Shown here: positions 31,850 to 39,972 of the stretch, piece after piece
Numbering within the stretch: position 1 is the stretch's first letter
Layout of the letters: every line of letters begins with the position of its first letter
NCBI RefSeq assembly: GCF_017565305.1
Contig: NZ_JAGEKP010000001.1
Location: forward strand, 186,001 to 250,000
Origin: Leifsonia sp. TF02-11
GTDB taxonomy: Bacteria > Actinomycetota > Actinomycetes > Actinomycetales > Microbacteriaceae
Length of the DNA stretch: 64,000 nucleotides
Direction: 5' to 3'
Notes under the pieces: generated by a model
Told to the model about the DNA's origin: nothing
The model's input: the letters and a program-made list of their open reading frames with translations, nothing else
Databases searched by the model: none
Made by a program: the position numbers and the translations under genes

Positions 31850-31908
31850 CCGAAGGGCACGTTGTTGTCCCTTTCGGCGCCCGAAGGGGACAACAACGTG
31901 CCCCTCGG
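31850..31908. repeat. Interspersed intergenic palindrome, copy D
   Basis: A 59-bp inverted repeat bounded by CCGAAGGGCACG and CGTGCCCCTCGG, with the inner variable pair T-A as in copy B. It starts 16 bp after the hydrolase stop and ends 32 bp before the stop of the convergent DUF2252 gene. Confidence 0.9.
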
Positions 31909-31940
31909 CGCTCGCGCGGGCGAGGTGGGCGAGGTGAGCG

Positions 31941-33299
31941 CTATTCGAAGTGCCCCTGGCGGGCGGCGTCGAGGAAGGTCGCGTAGTCGGCCTCGGCCTG
32001 CGCCGCGTAGGCGTGCGCCCACTCGGAGGCCGCGCGCACGAAACCGCCGCCGGTGCCCATATACCCGGAGACGAACTGCGCCTTCGGCGAGCGCGCGTGC
32101 GCGCGCCCGAGCACGATCGCGCAGGCCTGCGAGTACTCGGAGAACTGCGTCGTGTTCATGTCCGCGATCTCGAAGGAGGCGTTGCGGTTGCGGAAGATGC
32201 GCATGTAGAAGCTGTGGTCCTGCAGCGTCAGGTAGCCGAGGAACGGGTCGGACACCGCCTGCAGGATGCGCTGGCAGCCGACGACGCGGTAGCCCTGGTG
32301 TTCGGCGAGGATGGCCGGGTCGAGGTAGCCGACCGCCGGGGGGATGCCGCCGAACTCCTGCACGACCGAGTTGTTCGCCTCCTTCAGCTGGAGGATCTGG
32401 ATGTCGCCTGTGGGGTCGCCGAGCGCGATGATGAAGCACCGTGTCCCGACGCTGCCGACCCCGACGACGCGGCGGGCGACGTCGAGCACGCGGTACTGCG
32501 AGAGCATGAGGGAGATGTTCGTCGGGACCGTCGCCCGGTAGGCCTGGAACACCTCGTCGACCAGGACGCGGATCTCGGGTTCGAGCCGGGTCAGGACGGG
32601 TGGGTTCTCGACGAATCGGAGGCCCTCGCCGCCCTCCTCCAGGGTGCGGCTCGCGACGCGCTCGCTGGTGCGCTTCTCGGACTCCTTGAGGGTGCGCTTG
32701 ATCATCTTCTCGCTGTCCGGGCTGAGGATCTGGCGGTCCACCAGGCTGGTGACACGGAAGTAACGTCCGTACAGCGACGATTGCAGCGCGTTCCGCAGCG
32801 AGTTGCGGTACATCGCCGCCGACGACTGCACGATCGAGCGCAGGGCCGACCCGCCGAGCCCGAGCGAGCGGCCGGCGAGGACCACACTCGTCAGCATCCG
32901 CTTGACATCCCACTCGAACGGACCGGCCGCGGCCTCGTCGAAGTCGTTGATGTCGAACACCATCGAGCGCTCGGGGGAGCGGTAGATGCCGAAGTTGCTG
33001 ATGTGGGCGTCGCCGCAGATCACGACCTCAGCTCCGGCCACCGGGCCAGCGGCGAGGTCGGCGGCTTGGATGGCGGCCGTCCCGCGGTAGAAGGCGAACG
33101 CCGACGCGCTCATCCGCTCGACCCGCAGCTGCACGAGGTTCTGCAACCGGTTCTCGTGCTGCCGGTGGAGGATCCCGAGGGGGTCGCGCCCGGGCGGGGG
33201 CGTGTAGTCCGCCTGACTCGAGCGGGGCACCCGGGAGCGGGCTGCCCGCCCGGCCTCGTAGAGCTCTTCTTCGGTGAGCGGGGTCGCGATGGTCGTCAT
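31941..33299 (-). CDS. DUF2252 domain-containing protein
   Basis: A 452-residue protein matching DUF2252 from end to end: R..RM..S.FAFYRGTAAI, GDAHISNFGIYRSPERSMVFDINDFDEAAAGPFEWDVKRM, and a later VGVGSVGTRC.I. The GDxHxxNF and D.NDFD signatures resemble the catalytic and metal-binding loops of aminoglycoside-phosphotransferase-like kinases, and the family is often linked to that fold. No biochemical role is established. It is a single gene: convergent with the hydrolase on one side and divergent from the 116-residue protein on the other. GGAGG lies before the ATG at 33299. Confidence 0.88.
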   Translation of the reverse strand: MTTIATPLTEEELYEAGRAARSRVPRSSQADYTPPPGRDPLGILHRQHENRLQNLVQLRVERMSASAFAFYRGTAAIQAADLAAGPVAGAEVVICGDAHISNFGIYRSPERSMVFDINDFDEAAAGPFEWDVKRMLTSVVLAGRSLGLGGSALRSIVQSSAAMYRNSLRNALQSSLYGRYFRVTSLVDRQILSPDSEKMIKRTLKESEKRTSERVASRTLEEGGEGLRFVENPPVLTRLEPEIRVLVDEVFQAYRATVPTNISLMLSQYRVLDVARRVVGVGSVGTRCFIIALGDPTGDIQILQLKEANNSVVQEFGGIPPAVGYLDPAILAEHQGYRVVGCQRILQAVSDPFLGYLTLQDHSFYMRIFRNRNASFEIADMNTTQFSEYSQACAIVLGRAHARSPKAQFVSGYMGTGGGFVRAASEWAHAYAAQAEADYATFLDAARQGHFE

Positions 33300-33384
33300 G
33301 ACGCACCTCCTGAGTGGCGCTCATGGTAGCTCTGTGCGTGCGGGGGTGGGTAGACGGCAGTGTCTGAGGAAAAGCTCACTCGGC

Positions 33385-33390
33385 TAGGGT
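33385..33390 (+). promoter_or_regulatory. Candidate -10 box for leaderless 116-residue gene
   Basis: TAGGGT ends 6 nt before the GTG at 33397. A GGAGG-like string occupies the gap itself, too close to act as a Shine-Dalgarno site, so leaderless translation is more likely. Confidence 0.4.
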
Positions 33391-33396
33391 GGAGGC

Positions 33397-33747
33397 GTGG
33401 AACAGACCGACTGGATCGAGCATCGCCGGCACGACGGCGAGCGGGTCGGCTGGATCCGCATGGTTGGGGAGCAGTTCGTCCCCGTCGATCTGCTCGGGCG
33501 CGAGCTGAGCGGCCCCGTCGACTGGCTGGAGGCCGAGGAGACGCTGGATCGCGCGGGCATCGGCTACCTGGCCGAATTGTACGAGCTGCGCCAGCCTGAC
33601 GGCTCCTGGCTGCGGGTGCGGCTGGCGGAGGTCTCGCCCGAGCGGATCGTGGCGAAGAAGGACGACTTCGGCGCGGTCGGCGCGCCGCAGCTGTACTACC
33701 CGTTGCCCTTCCCGGCGCCGGAGGAACTGCGTCCGCTGCAGCGCTGA
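33397..33747 (+). CDS. Hypothetical protein
   Basis: A 116-residue soluble, acidic protein rich in Trp and Glu (WIEHRRHDGERVGWIRMVGEQFVPVDLLGREL ... WLEAEETLDRAGIGYLAELYEL) and ending LYYPLPFPAPEELRPLQR. The pattern is that of a small beta-rich fold; similar small proteins are common in actinobacteria without assigned roles. Codon use matches the neighbours. It has its own likely leaderless promoter and is followed by an MFS gene 74 bp downstream that has a separate promoter. No function is proposed. Confidence 0.72.
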   Translation: MEQTDWIEHRRHDGERVGWIRMVGEQFVPVDLLGRELSGPVDWLEAEETLDRAGIGYLAELYELRQPDGSWLRVRLAEVSPERIVAKKDDFGAVGAPQLYYPLPFPAPEELRPLQR

Positions 33748-33821
33748 GCGCGCACCCACGGGGCTGTTGCGACGCGCGCGCCGCAGGCTAGCATCCGGGC
33801 AGTATCCGGGAGGGAGCTGCC

Positions 33822-35426
33822 ATGGCGGGACGCTGGGGTGCGGTGACCGTGCTGGCGTCCGCCCAGTTCGTCATGACGCTGGACAGCACCGTGATGAACG
33901 TGTCGATCTCGACCGTCGTCAAGGATCTGCACACCACGATCTCGGCCATGCAGGCGACCATCACCTTCTACACGCTCACGATGGCCGCGTTCATGCTGTT
34001 GGGCGCGAAGCTCGGCGATGTCTGGGGGCGACGGCGTGCGCTGATCATCGGGTCGATCGTGTACGCGGTGGGGTCGGGCACGACGGCGCTCGCGCCCAAC
34101 ATCGTGGTCCTGTTCCTCGGCTGGTCGGTGATCGAGGGTCTCGGCGCGGTGCTCGTCATCCCTGCGATCGCGGCGCTCATCGCCGACAACTACTCGGGGC
34201 ACGCGCGCGTGACCGCGTTCGCGGTGATCGGCGCGGCGTCAGGCGTCGCCGTGGCGGTCGGACCCCTCATCGGCGGATTCCTGACCACCTACGCCAGCTG
34301 GCGCTACGTCTTCGCCGGCGAGGTGGTGATCATGGCGATCGTGCTGCTGTTCCGCACCGTCGTCTCGGACAGCGGAGCACGCACCCACGTTCGCATCGAC
34401 GTGCTCTCCGTTCTGCTCTCGGCCGCCGCCCTCGTGCTGATCGTCTACGGCCTGCTCCAGACGAAGGCCTGGGGCTGGGTCCTGCCGACGCAGCAGGACA
34501 TCAACGTTCTCGGTCTCTCGCCCGTGCCGTTCATCATCGCGGTCGGCTCCGTGCTCCTCTGGCTGTTCTTCGTGCGCCAGCGCGCCCTGATCCGCAGAGG
34601 ACGGGCACCGTTGCTGAACACGGCGATCCTGCGTCTGCGGCAGCTGCGGGCCGGGGTCGGCAGCCTGGGGATCCAGTACACGGTCACGGCGGGGCTGTTC
34701 TTCATCGTGCCCATCTACCTGCAACTGGCGCTCGGCTACGACGCGCTGTCGACGGGGCTGCGGATCTTCCCGCTCTCGGTCGCCCTCGTGCTGTTCTCGA
34801 TCCTGGGAACGGCGCTCGCGCGGCGGCTCTCGCCCAAGATCATCGCCCGCATCGGCCAGCTCGGACTGGTGCTGGCGAGCCTCGTGCTGCTCGGCTCGGT
34901 CGACCCGAAGCTGAACAACTGGATCTTCGCCGCCGGGATGTTCCTGGCGGGCGCCGCGCTCGGCCTGCTGGCCTCCCAGCTCGGCAACGTGACCATGTCG
35001 GCGGTCGGCGACGACGAGCTCAGCGAGGCCGGGGGAGTGCAGGGGGTGTACCAGAACCTGGGTTCCTCACTCGGGACCGCCCTCATCGGCTCGGTGATGA
35101 TCGCGAGCCTGACCACGATCTTCGCGGGTGCTGTGGCCGCCAGCACGCTGCCGACCGACGTGCAGCAGGAGATCTCGTCGCGCACGCAGGGCGGTGTCGC
35201 GGTGGTGGCCGCCGCCGACGTGCCGAAGATCGCCCAGGACGCCGGTCTGACCACCGAGCAGGGCGACCAGCTGGCCTCCATCTACAGCTCGTCGCAGCTC
35301 GAGTCGCTTCGGCTGTCGTTCGCGGCACTCGCGTTCGTCTCTGTCGGCGCCCTGTTCTTCTCGCGGAACCTCCCGTCGCAGGTGCTGGGGCGGGAGAGCG
35401 AGGAGGAGCACGCGGCCTCGACGTGA
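33822..35426 (+). CDS. MFS transporter, DHA2 (EmrB/QacA) family
   Basis: A 534-residue membrane protein with about 14 hydrophobic segments. It shows the DHA2 motifs LDSTVMNVSISTVVKDL in TM1, GAKLGDVWGRRRAL after TM2 and RVTAFAVIGAASGVAVAVGPLIGGFLTTYASWRYVF in TM4-5. These are proton-driven drug or metabolite exporters. An extracytoplasmic loop before the last helix (about 430-485) is Gln/Asp-rich. The ATG at 33822 has GGGAGG upstream and TAGCAT at 33789-33794 as likely -10 box. No adjacent regulator points to a substrate. Confidence 0.9.
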   Translation: MAGRWGAVTVLASAQFVMTLDSTVMNVSISTVVKDLHTTISAMQATITFYTLTMAAFMLLGAKLGDVWGRRRALIIGSIVYAVGSGTTALAPNIVVLFLGWSVIEGLGAVLVIPAIAALIADNYSGHARVTAFAVIGAASGVAVAVGPLIGGFLTTYASWRYVFAGEVVIMAIVLLFRTVVSDSGARTHVRIDVLSVLLSAAALVLIVYGLLQTKAWGWVLPTQQDINVLGLSPVPFIIAVGSVLLWLFFVRQRALIRRGRAPLLNTAILRLRQLRAGVGSLGIQYTVTAGLFFIVPIYLQLALGYDALSTGLRIFPLSVALVLFSILGTALARRLSPKIIARIGQLGLVLASLVLLGSVDPKLNNWIFAAGMFLAGAALGLLASQLGNVTMSAVGDDELSEAGGVQGVYQNLGSSLGTALIGSVMIASLTTIFAGAVAASTLPTDVQQEISSRTQGGVAVVAAADVPKIAQDAGLTTEQGDQLASIYSSSQLESLRLSFAALAFVSVGALFFSRNLPSQVLGRESEEEHAAST

Positions 35427-35520
35427 CAGGCGGCGCCCTCCGCCGACCGGTCTGGTGCCGCGCTCGCGCGCGGAGCTAGCATGCGGCCGGGCGTGACCAT
35501 CCCACAGGGAGGAGATCGAC

Positions 35521-37353
35521 ATGGAGGCGTTTCCCGAGATCGCGGAGCACGGCATGATCGGCGACCTGCAGACGGTCGCCCTGGTCTCGACCGCCGGCTC
35601 GATCGACTGGTTCTGCGCTCCCCGGTTCGACTCCCCGACGATGTTCGCCTCGCTGCTCGACCGTGAGAAGGGCGGGTACTTCCGCATCCACGCGCTGGCC
35701 GACGATGTGCGGATCCGGCAGATGTACTTCCCGCAGACCGCCGTGCTGATCACCCGGTTCATGTCGTCGGAAGGTGTCGGCGAGGTCATCGACTTCATGC
35801 CCGTGGCCGACGAGCCGCACATCGCGACCGCGAGGAGGGTCATCGTGCGCGCGGTCCGGGTGGTGCGCGGAAAGCTGACCTTCCGGCTGGAGTGCCGTCC
35901 ACGGTTCGACTACGGCCGCAGCGCGCACACGGCGGCGGCTTCCGAGCACGGCGTGCTCTTCGCCTCCGACACGACGAGCGCAGCCCTGCACGGGGTCGAG
36001 CCGGAGTCCGTCGTCGACGGCGACGTGGTCTCCGAGTTCGCCGTCGAAGCGGGCGACCTCCGCATCTTCGCGTTCGAGACCGAGCCGCGCGGTGAGCCCC
36101 GCGACATCGGGCGGGCCCGCGGCAACCGGCTGTTCCGCGACACCGTCGCCTACTGGCGCGACTGGATCGGCCGCAGCGCCTACTCGGGTCGCTGGCGCGA
36201 GGATGTCGAGCGGTCGGCGATGGTCCTCAAACTGCTGCAGTACGCGCCGACAGGCGCTCTGGTCGCCGCGCCGACGGCGGCCCTCCCGGAACAGCTGGGC
36301 GGAGTGCGCAACTGGGACTACCGCTACACCTGGATCCGCGACGCGTCGTTCTCGGTGTACTCGCTGCTGGCGCTCGGCTACCAGGAGGAGGCGATCGCCT
36401 TCGCGCTGTGGACCGCCGACCGCGTGGTCGAACAGGTGGGCGAGGGCTCCGGCCCGCTCAAGATCATGTACCGCATCGACGGATCGTCCGACCTGGAGGA
36501 GCTCACGCTCGACCACTTCGAGGGCTATGCCGGGTCGCAGCCCGTGCACATCGGCAACGGCGCCGCCGACCAGTTGCAGCTCGACATCTACGGCGAGGCC
36601 TTGGACGCGCTCTCGATCGCCGAGGACCATCGTCCGATCGGGCATCCCGGCTGGATGAAGCTGGTCGGCATCCTCGACTGGCTGTCCGACAACTGGGACC
36701 AGCCCGACGAAGGCGTGTGGGAGACCAGGGGAGGCCGCAAGGACTTCACGTACGGGCGGATCATGTGCTGGGTCGCCTTCGACCGCGCCATCACGATCGC
36801 CCGCGAGCGCAGCAGGCCCGCTCCGCTCGACCGCTGGATCCGCACCCGCGACGCGATCTACGAGCAGGTGTTCACGCGCTGCTGGAATCCAGAACGCAAG
36901 GCGTTCACGCAGTATCCCGGCACGGACGTCGTCGACGCGATCACCCTGCTCATGCCGTTGGTGGGGATGATCTCGCCTCAGGACCCGATGTGGCTGTCGA
37001 CCCTCGACGTGATCGGGGAGGAGCTGGTGACCGACAGCCTGGTGTACCGCTACAACCCGGCCGCGTCTCCGGACGGCCTCCCCGGCGAGGAGGGCACCTT
37101 CTCGCTGTGCTCGTTCTTCTACGTCTGCGCGCTGACCGACGCCGGCCGGCTGGACGAGGCGCAATACGCCTTCGAGAAGATGCTCACCTACGGCAACCAC
37201 CTGGGACTCTTCGCCGAGGAGATCGATCCGGCCGGCCTCCAGCTCGGCAACTTCCCGCAGGCGTTCACGCACCTGGCCCTGATCCGCGCGGCGATCAGCC
37301 TCGACAGCGCGCTCACCGCGCACTCCGCCACGAACAGGAAGAACCCTCGATGA
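35521..37353 (+). CDS. Glycoside hydrolase family 15 protein (trehalase/glucoamylase type)
   Basis: A 610-residue intracellular enzyme. An N-terminal beta-sandwich (MIGDLQTVALVSTAGSIDWFCAPRFDSPTMFASLLD) precedes the (alpha/alpha)6 barrel with the GH15 hallmarks NWDYRYTWIRDASFSVY and, near the C terminus, EEGTFSLCSFFYV. Length and motifs fit the actinobacterial group that includes mycobacterial trehalase; glucan or isomaltose hydrolysis is the alternative. No signal peptide. AGGGAGGAG lies 7 nt before the ATG and TAGCAT at 35477-35482 is the likely -10 box. Its stop overlaps the start of the HerA-like gene (ATGA), so the two are translated together. Confidence 0.9.
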   Translation: MEAFPEIAEHGMIGDLQTVALVSTAGSIDWFCAPRFDSPTMFASLLDREKGGYFRIHALADDVRIRQMYFPQTAVLITRFMSSEGVGEVIDFMPVADEPHIATARRVIVRAVRVVRGKLTFRLECRPRFDYGRSAHTAAASEHGVLFASDTTSAALHGVEPESVVDGDVVSEFAVEAGDLRIFAFETEPRGEPRDIGRARGNRLFRDTVAYWRDWIGRSAYSGRWREDVERSAMVLKLLQYAPTGALVAAPTAALPEQLGGVRNWDYRYTWIRDASFSVYSLLALGYQEEAIAFALWTADRVVEQVGEGSGPLKIMYRIDGSSDLEELTLDHFEGYAGSQPVHIGNGAADQLQLDIYGEALDALSIAEDHRPIGHPGWMKLVGILDWLSDNWDQPDEGVWETRGGRKDFTYGRIMCWVAFDRAITIARERSRPAPLDRWIRTRDAIYEQVFTRCWNPERKAFTQYPGTDVVDAITLLMPLVGMISPQDPMWLSTLDVIGEELVTDSLVYRYNPAASPDGLPGEEGTFSLCSFFYVCALTDAGRLDEAQYAFEKMLTYGNHLGLFAEEIDPAGLQLGNFPQAFTHLALIRAAISLDSALTAHSATNRKNPR

Positions 37354-38450
37354 TCCCGCTCACCATCGGCACCACCGTCGACGCCCCCAACCGCTCTGCC
37401 GTGATCGACGGCTCGCGGTTCAACCGGCACACGTTCTGGTGCGGCCAGAGCGGGTCGGGCAAGACGTACGCGTTGGGCGTCGTACTGGAGCAGCTGCTGC
37501 TGGAGACCGAGCTGCCGATCGCCGTGCTCGACCCGAACGCCGACTTCGTGCGGGTGTCGCGCACGCGCGACGACACGACGGCCCTGGAGGCCGAGCGCTT
37601 CGCCGAGCTCGACATCCGCGTCTTCCACTCCAGCACACGCGAGGAGCCGCAGCTGCACGCCCGCTACATCGACCTCAGCGTGCGGTCGCAGGCGGCGGTC
37701 GGCCGGCTGGACCCCATCGCCGACGAAGAGGAGTACAACGCCCTGCTGCACCTGGACAAGTCGCCGAGCCAGCACTTCGACAAGCAGCGCTTCCTCGACG
37801 GGCTGGCGTCCTCCGGCGACCCGGCCAAGCAGCGCCTGGGCATGCGCATCGACAACCTGGAGATCCTGGACTGGCCGCTCTGGTCGTTCGGCGGGTCGTC
37901 CGCCGTCGACACGATCGACGAGCGACCGAGGGTCACCGTTCTCGATGTCGGCGGGTTCGCCCACCAGGCCGAGCCGCAGGCCGCGGCGCTCTGCGTGCTG
38001 GAGCACCTCTGGGAACGCAGGATGGACCGCGAGCCGCTCCTGATCGTCCTCGACGAGGCCCACAACTTCTGCCCTCCCGTGCCGCGGAACAGCGTGGAAG
38101 CCCAGCTCACCGAGCAGCTCATCCAGATCGCCGCGGAGGGCCGCAAGTTCGGGCTGTGGCTGTTTCTGTCGACGCAGCGGCCCACCAAGATCCACCCGAA
38201 CGTGCTCTCGCAGTGCGACAACCTCGGCCTGATGCGCATGAACTCGCCGCGCGACCTCGACGAGATCGGCGACGTGTTCGGGTTCGTGCCGCAGCACCTC
38301 CTCGAGCAGTCGCCGACGTTCCGCAAGGGCGAAGCGCTGTTCGCCGGCGCGTTCTCGGACGAGCCGCAGCTGGTGCGGATCGGCAGGCGGCTCACGGTCG
38401 AGGGCGGCAGCGACCTGTCCGTCGAGCCGCGAACGGTCGAGGTGGCATAA
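37350..38450 (+). CDS. HerA-like (DUF87) ATPase, stand-alone
   Basis: A 366-residue P-loop ATPase of the HerA/FtsK superfamily: Walker A GQSGSGKT (about 32-39), Walker B LLIVLDEAHNF (about 229-239), sensor-type LFLSTQRPTKIHPNVLSQC and an arginine-rich stretch RMNSPRDLDEIGDVFG. HerA hexamers usually pump DNA and pair with the nuclease NurA, but no nuclease gene is present here. Instead the gene overlaps a GH15 hydrolase gene by 4 bp and is followed 15 bp later by an aquaporin gene. It may remodel a different substrate. The ATG at 37350 is certain from the overlap and domain start. Confidence 0.85.
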   Translation: MIPLTIGTTVDAPNRSAVIDGSRFNRHTFWCGQSGSGKTYALGVVLEQLLLETELPIAVLDPNADFVRVSRTRDDTTALEAERFAELDIRVFHSSTREEPQLHARYIDLSVRSQAAVGRLDPIADEEEYNALLHLDKSPSQHFDKQRFLDGLASSGDPAKQRLGMRIDNLEILDWPLWSFGGSSAVDTIDERPRVTVLDVGGFAHQAEPQAAALCVLEHLWERRMDREPLLIVLDEAHNFCPPVPRNSVEAQLTEQLIQIAAEGRKFGLWLFLSTQRPTKIHPNVLSQCDNLGLMRMNSPRDLDEIGDVFGFVPQHLLEQSPTFRKGEALFAGAFSDEPQLVRIGRRLTVEGGSDLSVEPRTVEVA

Positions 38451-38465
38451 CCGGAAGGAGACACC

Positions 38466-39338
38466 ATGAGCGAGGCGCCGGAGACGTCGCAGCAGCGGGC
38501 GGAGGCGGACGCGCAGGCCGCCCGCGGAATCATGTCGGACGTCGTGCACGGCCGGCTGATGCACGTGCCGACGACTGTCGCGCAGTCGATCGAGGACTTC
38601 CACGACACCTCGCAGGAGTGGCGGCGGCTGTTCTCCGAGCTGCTCGGCACGTTCTTCCTCGTGCTCGTCGCGGCGGGCGGCGGGATGATGGGCCAGGCGT
38701 TCCCGAACACGATCTCGCGGACGGCCGCGGTGACGGCGCCCGCGCTGATGGTGTTCGCGATCATCCTCTTCATGGGCAAGGTCTCCGGCGCACACCTCAA
38801 CCCGGCAGTCAGCGTCGCGTTCGCGCTGCGCGGCGACTTCCCCTGGTCGCGCGTGCCCGGCTACGTCCTGGTGCAGCTCGCCGGCGCCTCGCTCGCCGCC
38901 TGGTTCCTGGAGGGGGTCACGCACGTGTCCTCCCGCTACGGCTCGAACTACCCGGCGTCCGGGTTCAGCTCGTGGGACGCGCTGCTGATGGAGACGGTGC
39001 TGACCTTCGGCCTGGTGAGCGTCATCCTGGGCACAGCCTCCGGAGCCCAGAACCTCGGCATCATCGGCGCCTTCGGCGTCGGCGCCTACATCGCCCTCGC
39101 CGGTCTGTGGGGCAGCCCGATCTCCGGGGCGTCCATGAACCCGGCCCGCACCTTCGGGCCCGACCTGGTGAGCGGCCACTGGGACGCCTACTGGGTCTAC
39201 CTCGTCGGCCCGGTCGCCGGCGCGGTGATCGCCGTCGGCGCGGCCTTCCTGCTGCGCGGTCGCGGCGGCGGGCGCGCGGGGTCGGCTGCGGCGCAGGGCG
39301 GCCTGATGACGGAGGCGCGGTTCCCGGAACAGGACTGA
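38466..39338 (+). CDS. Aquaporin / MIP family channel
   Basis: A 290-residue channel with an N-terminal cytoplasmic extension of about 55 residues, six spans and the two half-helix motifs NPAV (112-115) and NPAR (225-228). The SGAHLNPA and SGASMNPARTFGPD contexts are typical. Loop lengths favour a water-selective aquaporin over a glycerol facilitator, but this is not certain. It follows the HerA-like gene by 15 bp with AAGGAG before the ATG, so it belongs to the GH15/HerA transcript; a link to osmotic balance and internal trehalose or glucan turnover is plausible. Confidence 0.9.
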   Translation: MSEAPETSQQRAEADAQAARGIMSDVVHGRLMHVPTTVAQSIEDFHDTSQEWRRLFSELLGTFFLVLVAAGGGMMGQAFPNTISRTAAVTAPALMVFAIILFMGKVSGAHLNPAVSVAFALRGDFPWSRVPGYVLVQLAGASLAAWFLEGVTHVSSRYGSNYPASGFSSWDALLMETVLTFGLVSVILGTASGAQNLGIIGAFGVGAYIALAGLWGSPISGASMNPARTFGPDLVSGHWDAYWVYLVGPVAGAVIAVGAAFLLRGRGGGRAGSAAAQGGLMTEARFPEQD

Positions 39339-39370
39339 CGGAGGGCGTCGGGGCGGACCATGATGTCCTC

Positions 39371-39931
39371 ATGGACTCGATGGATCTCAACCAGTCCTCC
39401 GCCGAGCCGGGTGGTGGCGTCCGCGTGCAGCGCGCCCTCTGGCGGCACTGGGGGACGCCGGCCGGCATCTACGGGACCATCGTCTACGCCAGTGTCGTCG
39501 CGGCCAGCTCCGGCGGCGCGAGGGAACAGGACCAGTCGGACGCGCTGCACGTGCTCGTGTTCAGCCTCGTGAGCATCGTGGTGTTCTGGATGGCGCACGT
39601 CTACTCGACAGCGCTCGGATTCCACGGCGCGGACGAACGGGTGGGCGCGCGCGTGCGCGACGCGCTGGGCCACGCACTCTTCGAGTCCGGAGGCATGCTG
39701 GAGGCCGCGATCGTCCCGAGCATCCCGCTGCTGCTCGCGGCGATCGGCATCCTCCCGGCCGGCCTCGGCGTGTGGCTGTCGCTCTGGCTGACGGTGCTGC
39801 TGCTGGCGCTGCTGGGCTACCTGGTCTTCCACATGCGCGCGCGGCCGGTGCTGTTCTGCGTGATGGGCGCCGTTATCACCGGGCTGTTCGGGGTGGTCGT
39901 CATCGTGCTGAAGACGACGCTGCAGCACTGA
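39371..39931 (+). CDS. Hypothetical membrane protein
   Basis: A 186-residue protein with four or five hydrophobic segments (GIYGTIVYASVVAAS, ALHVLVFSLVSIVVFWMAHVYS, AAIVPSIPLLLAAIGIL, GLGVWLSLWLTVLLLALLGYL, MGAVITGLFGVVVIVL). A His in the second span region (MAHVYS) and acidic residues between spans are conserved-looking. Similar proteins are widespread in actinobacteria without known function. It lies 32 bp after the aquaporin gene and may be the last gene of that transcript. Convergent with the arylsulfatase gene. ATG 39371 or 39380 could be used. Confidence 0.75.
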   Translation: MDSMDLNQSSAEPGGGVRVQRALWRHWGTPAGIYGTIVYASVVAASSGGAREQDQSDALHVLVFSLVSIVVFWMAHVYSTALGFHGADERVGARVRDALGHALFESGGMLEAAIVPSIPLLLAAIGILPAGLGVWLSLWLTVLLLALLGYLVFHMRARPVLFCVMGAVITGLFGVVVIVLKTTLQH

Positions 39932-39972
39932 GGCGGCTCTGTCACGCTGGTCCGGCCCAGACGTGTTGCTGT

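Noticed and set aside
35476-37323. 615-codon minus-strand frame opposite the GH15 gene
   Set aside because: No recognisable motifs and strong codon-position GC bias favours the plus-strand gene with intact GH15 motifs.
37350-38450. HerA-like gene as part of a defence system
   Set aside because: No nuclease, SIR2 or other defence gene is adjacent; neighbours are metabolic or transport genes.
37188-39179. 663-codon minus-strand frame opposite the HerA-like and aquaporin genes
   Set aside because: Mirror of real plus-strand genes; low-complexity Arg/Gly/His protein.
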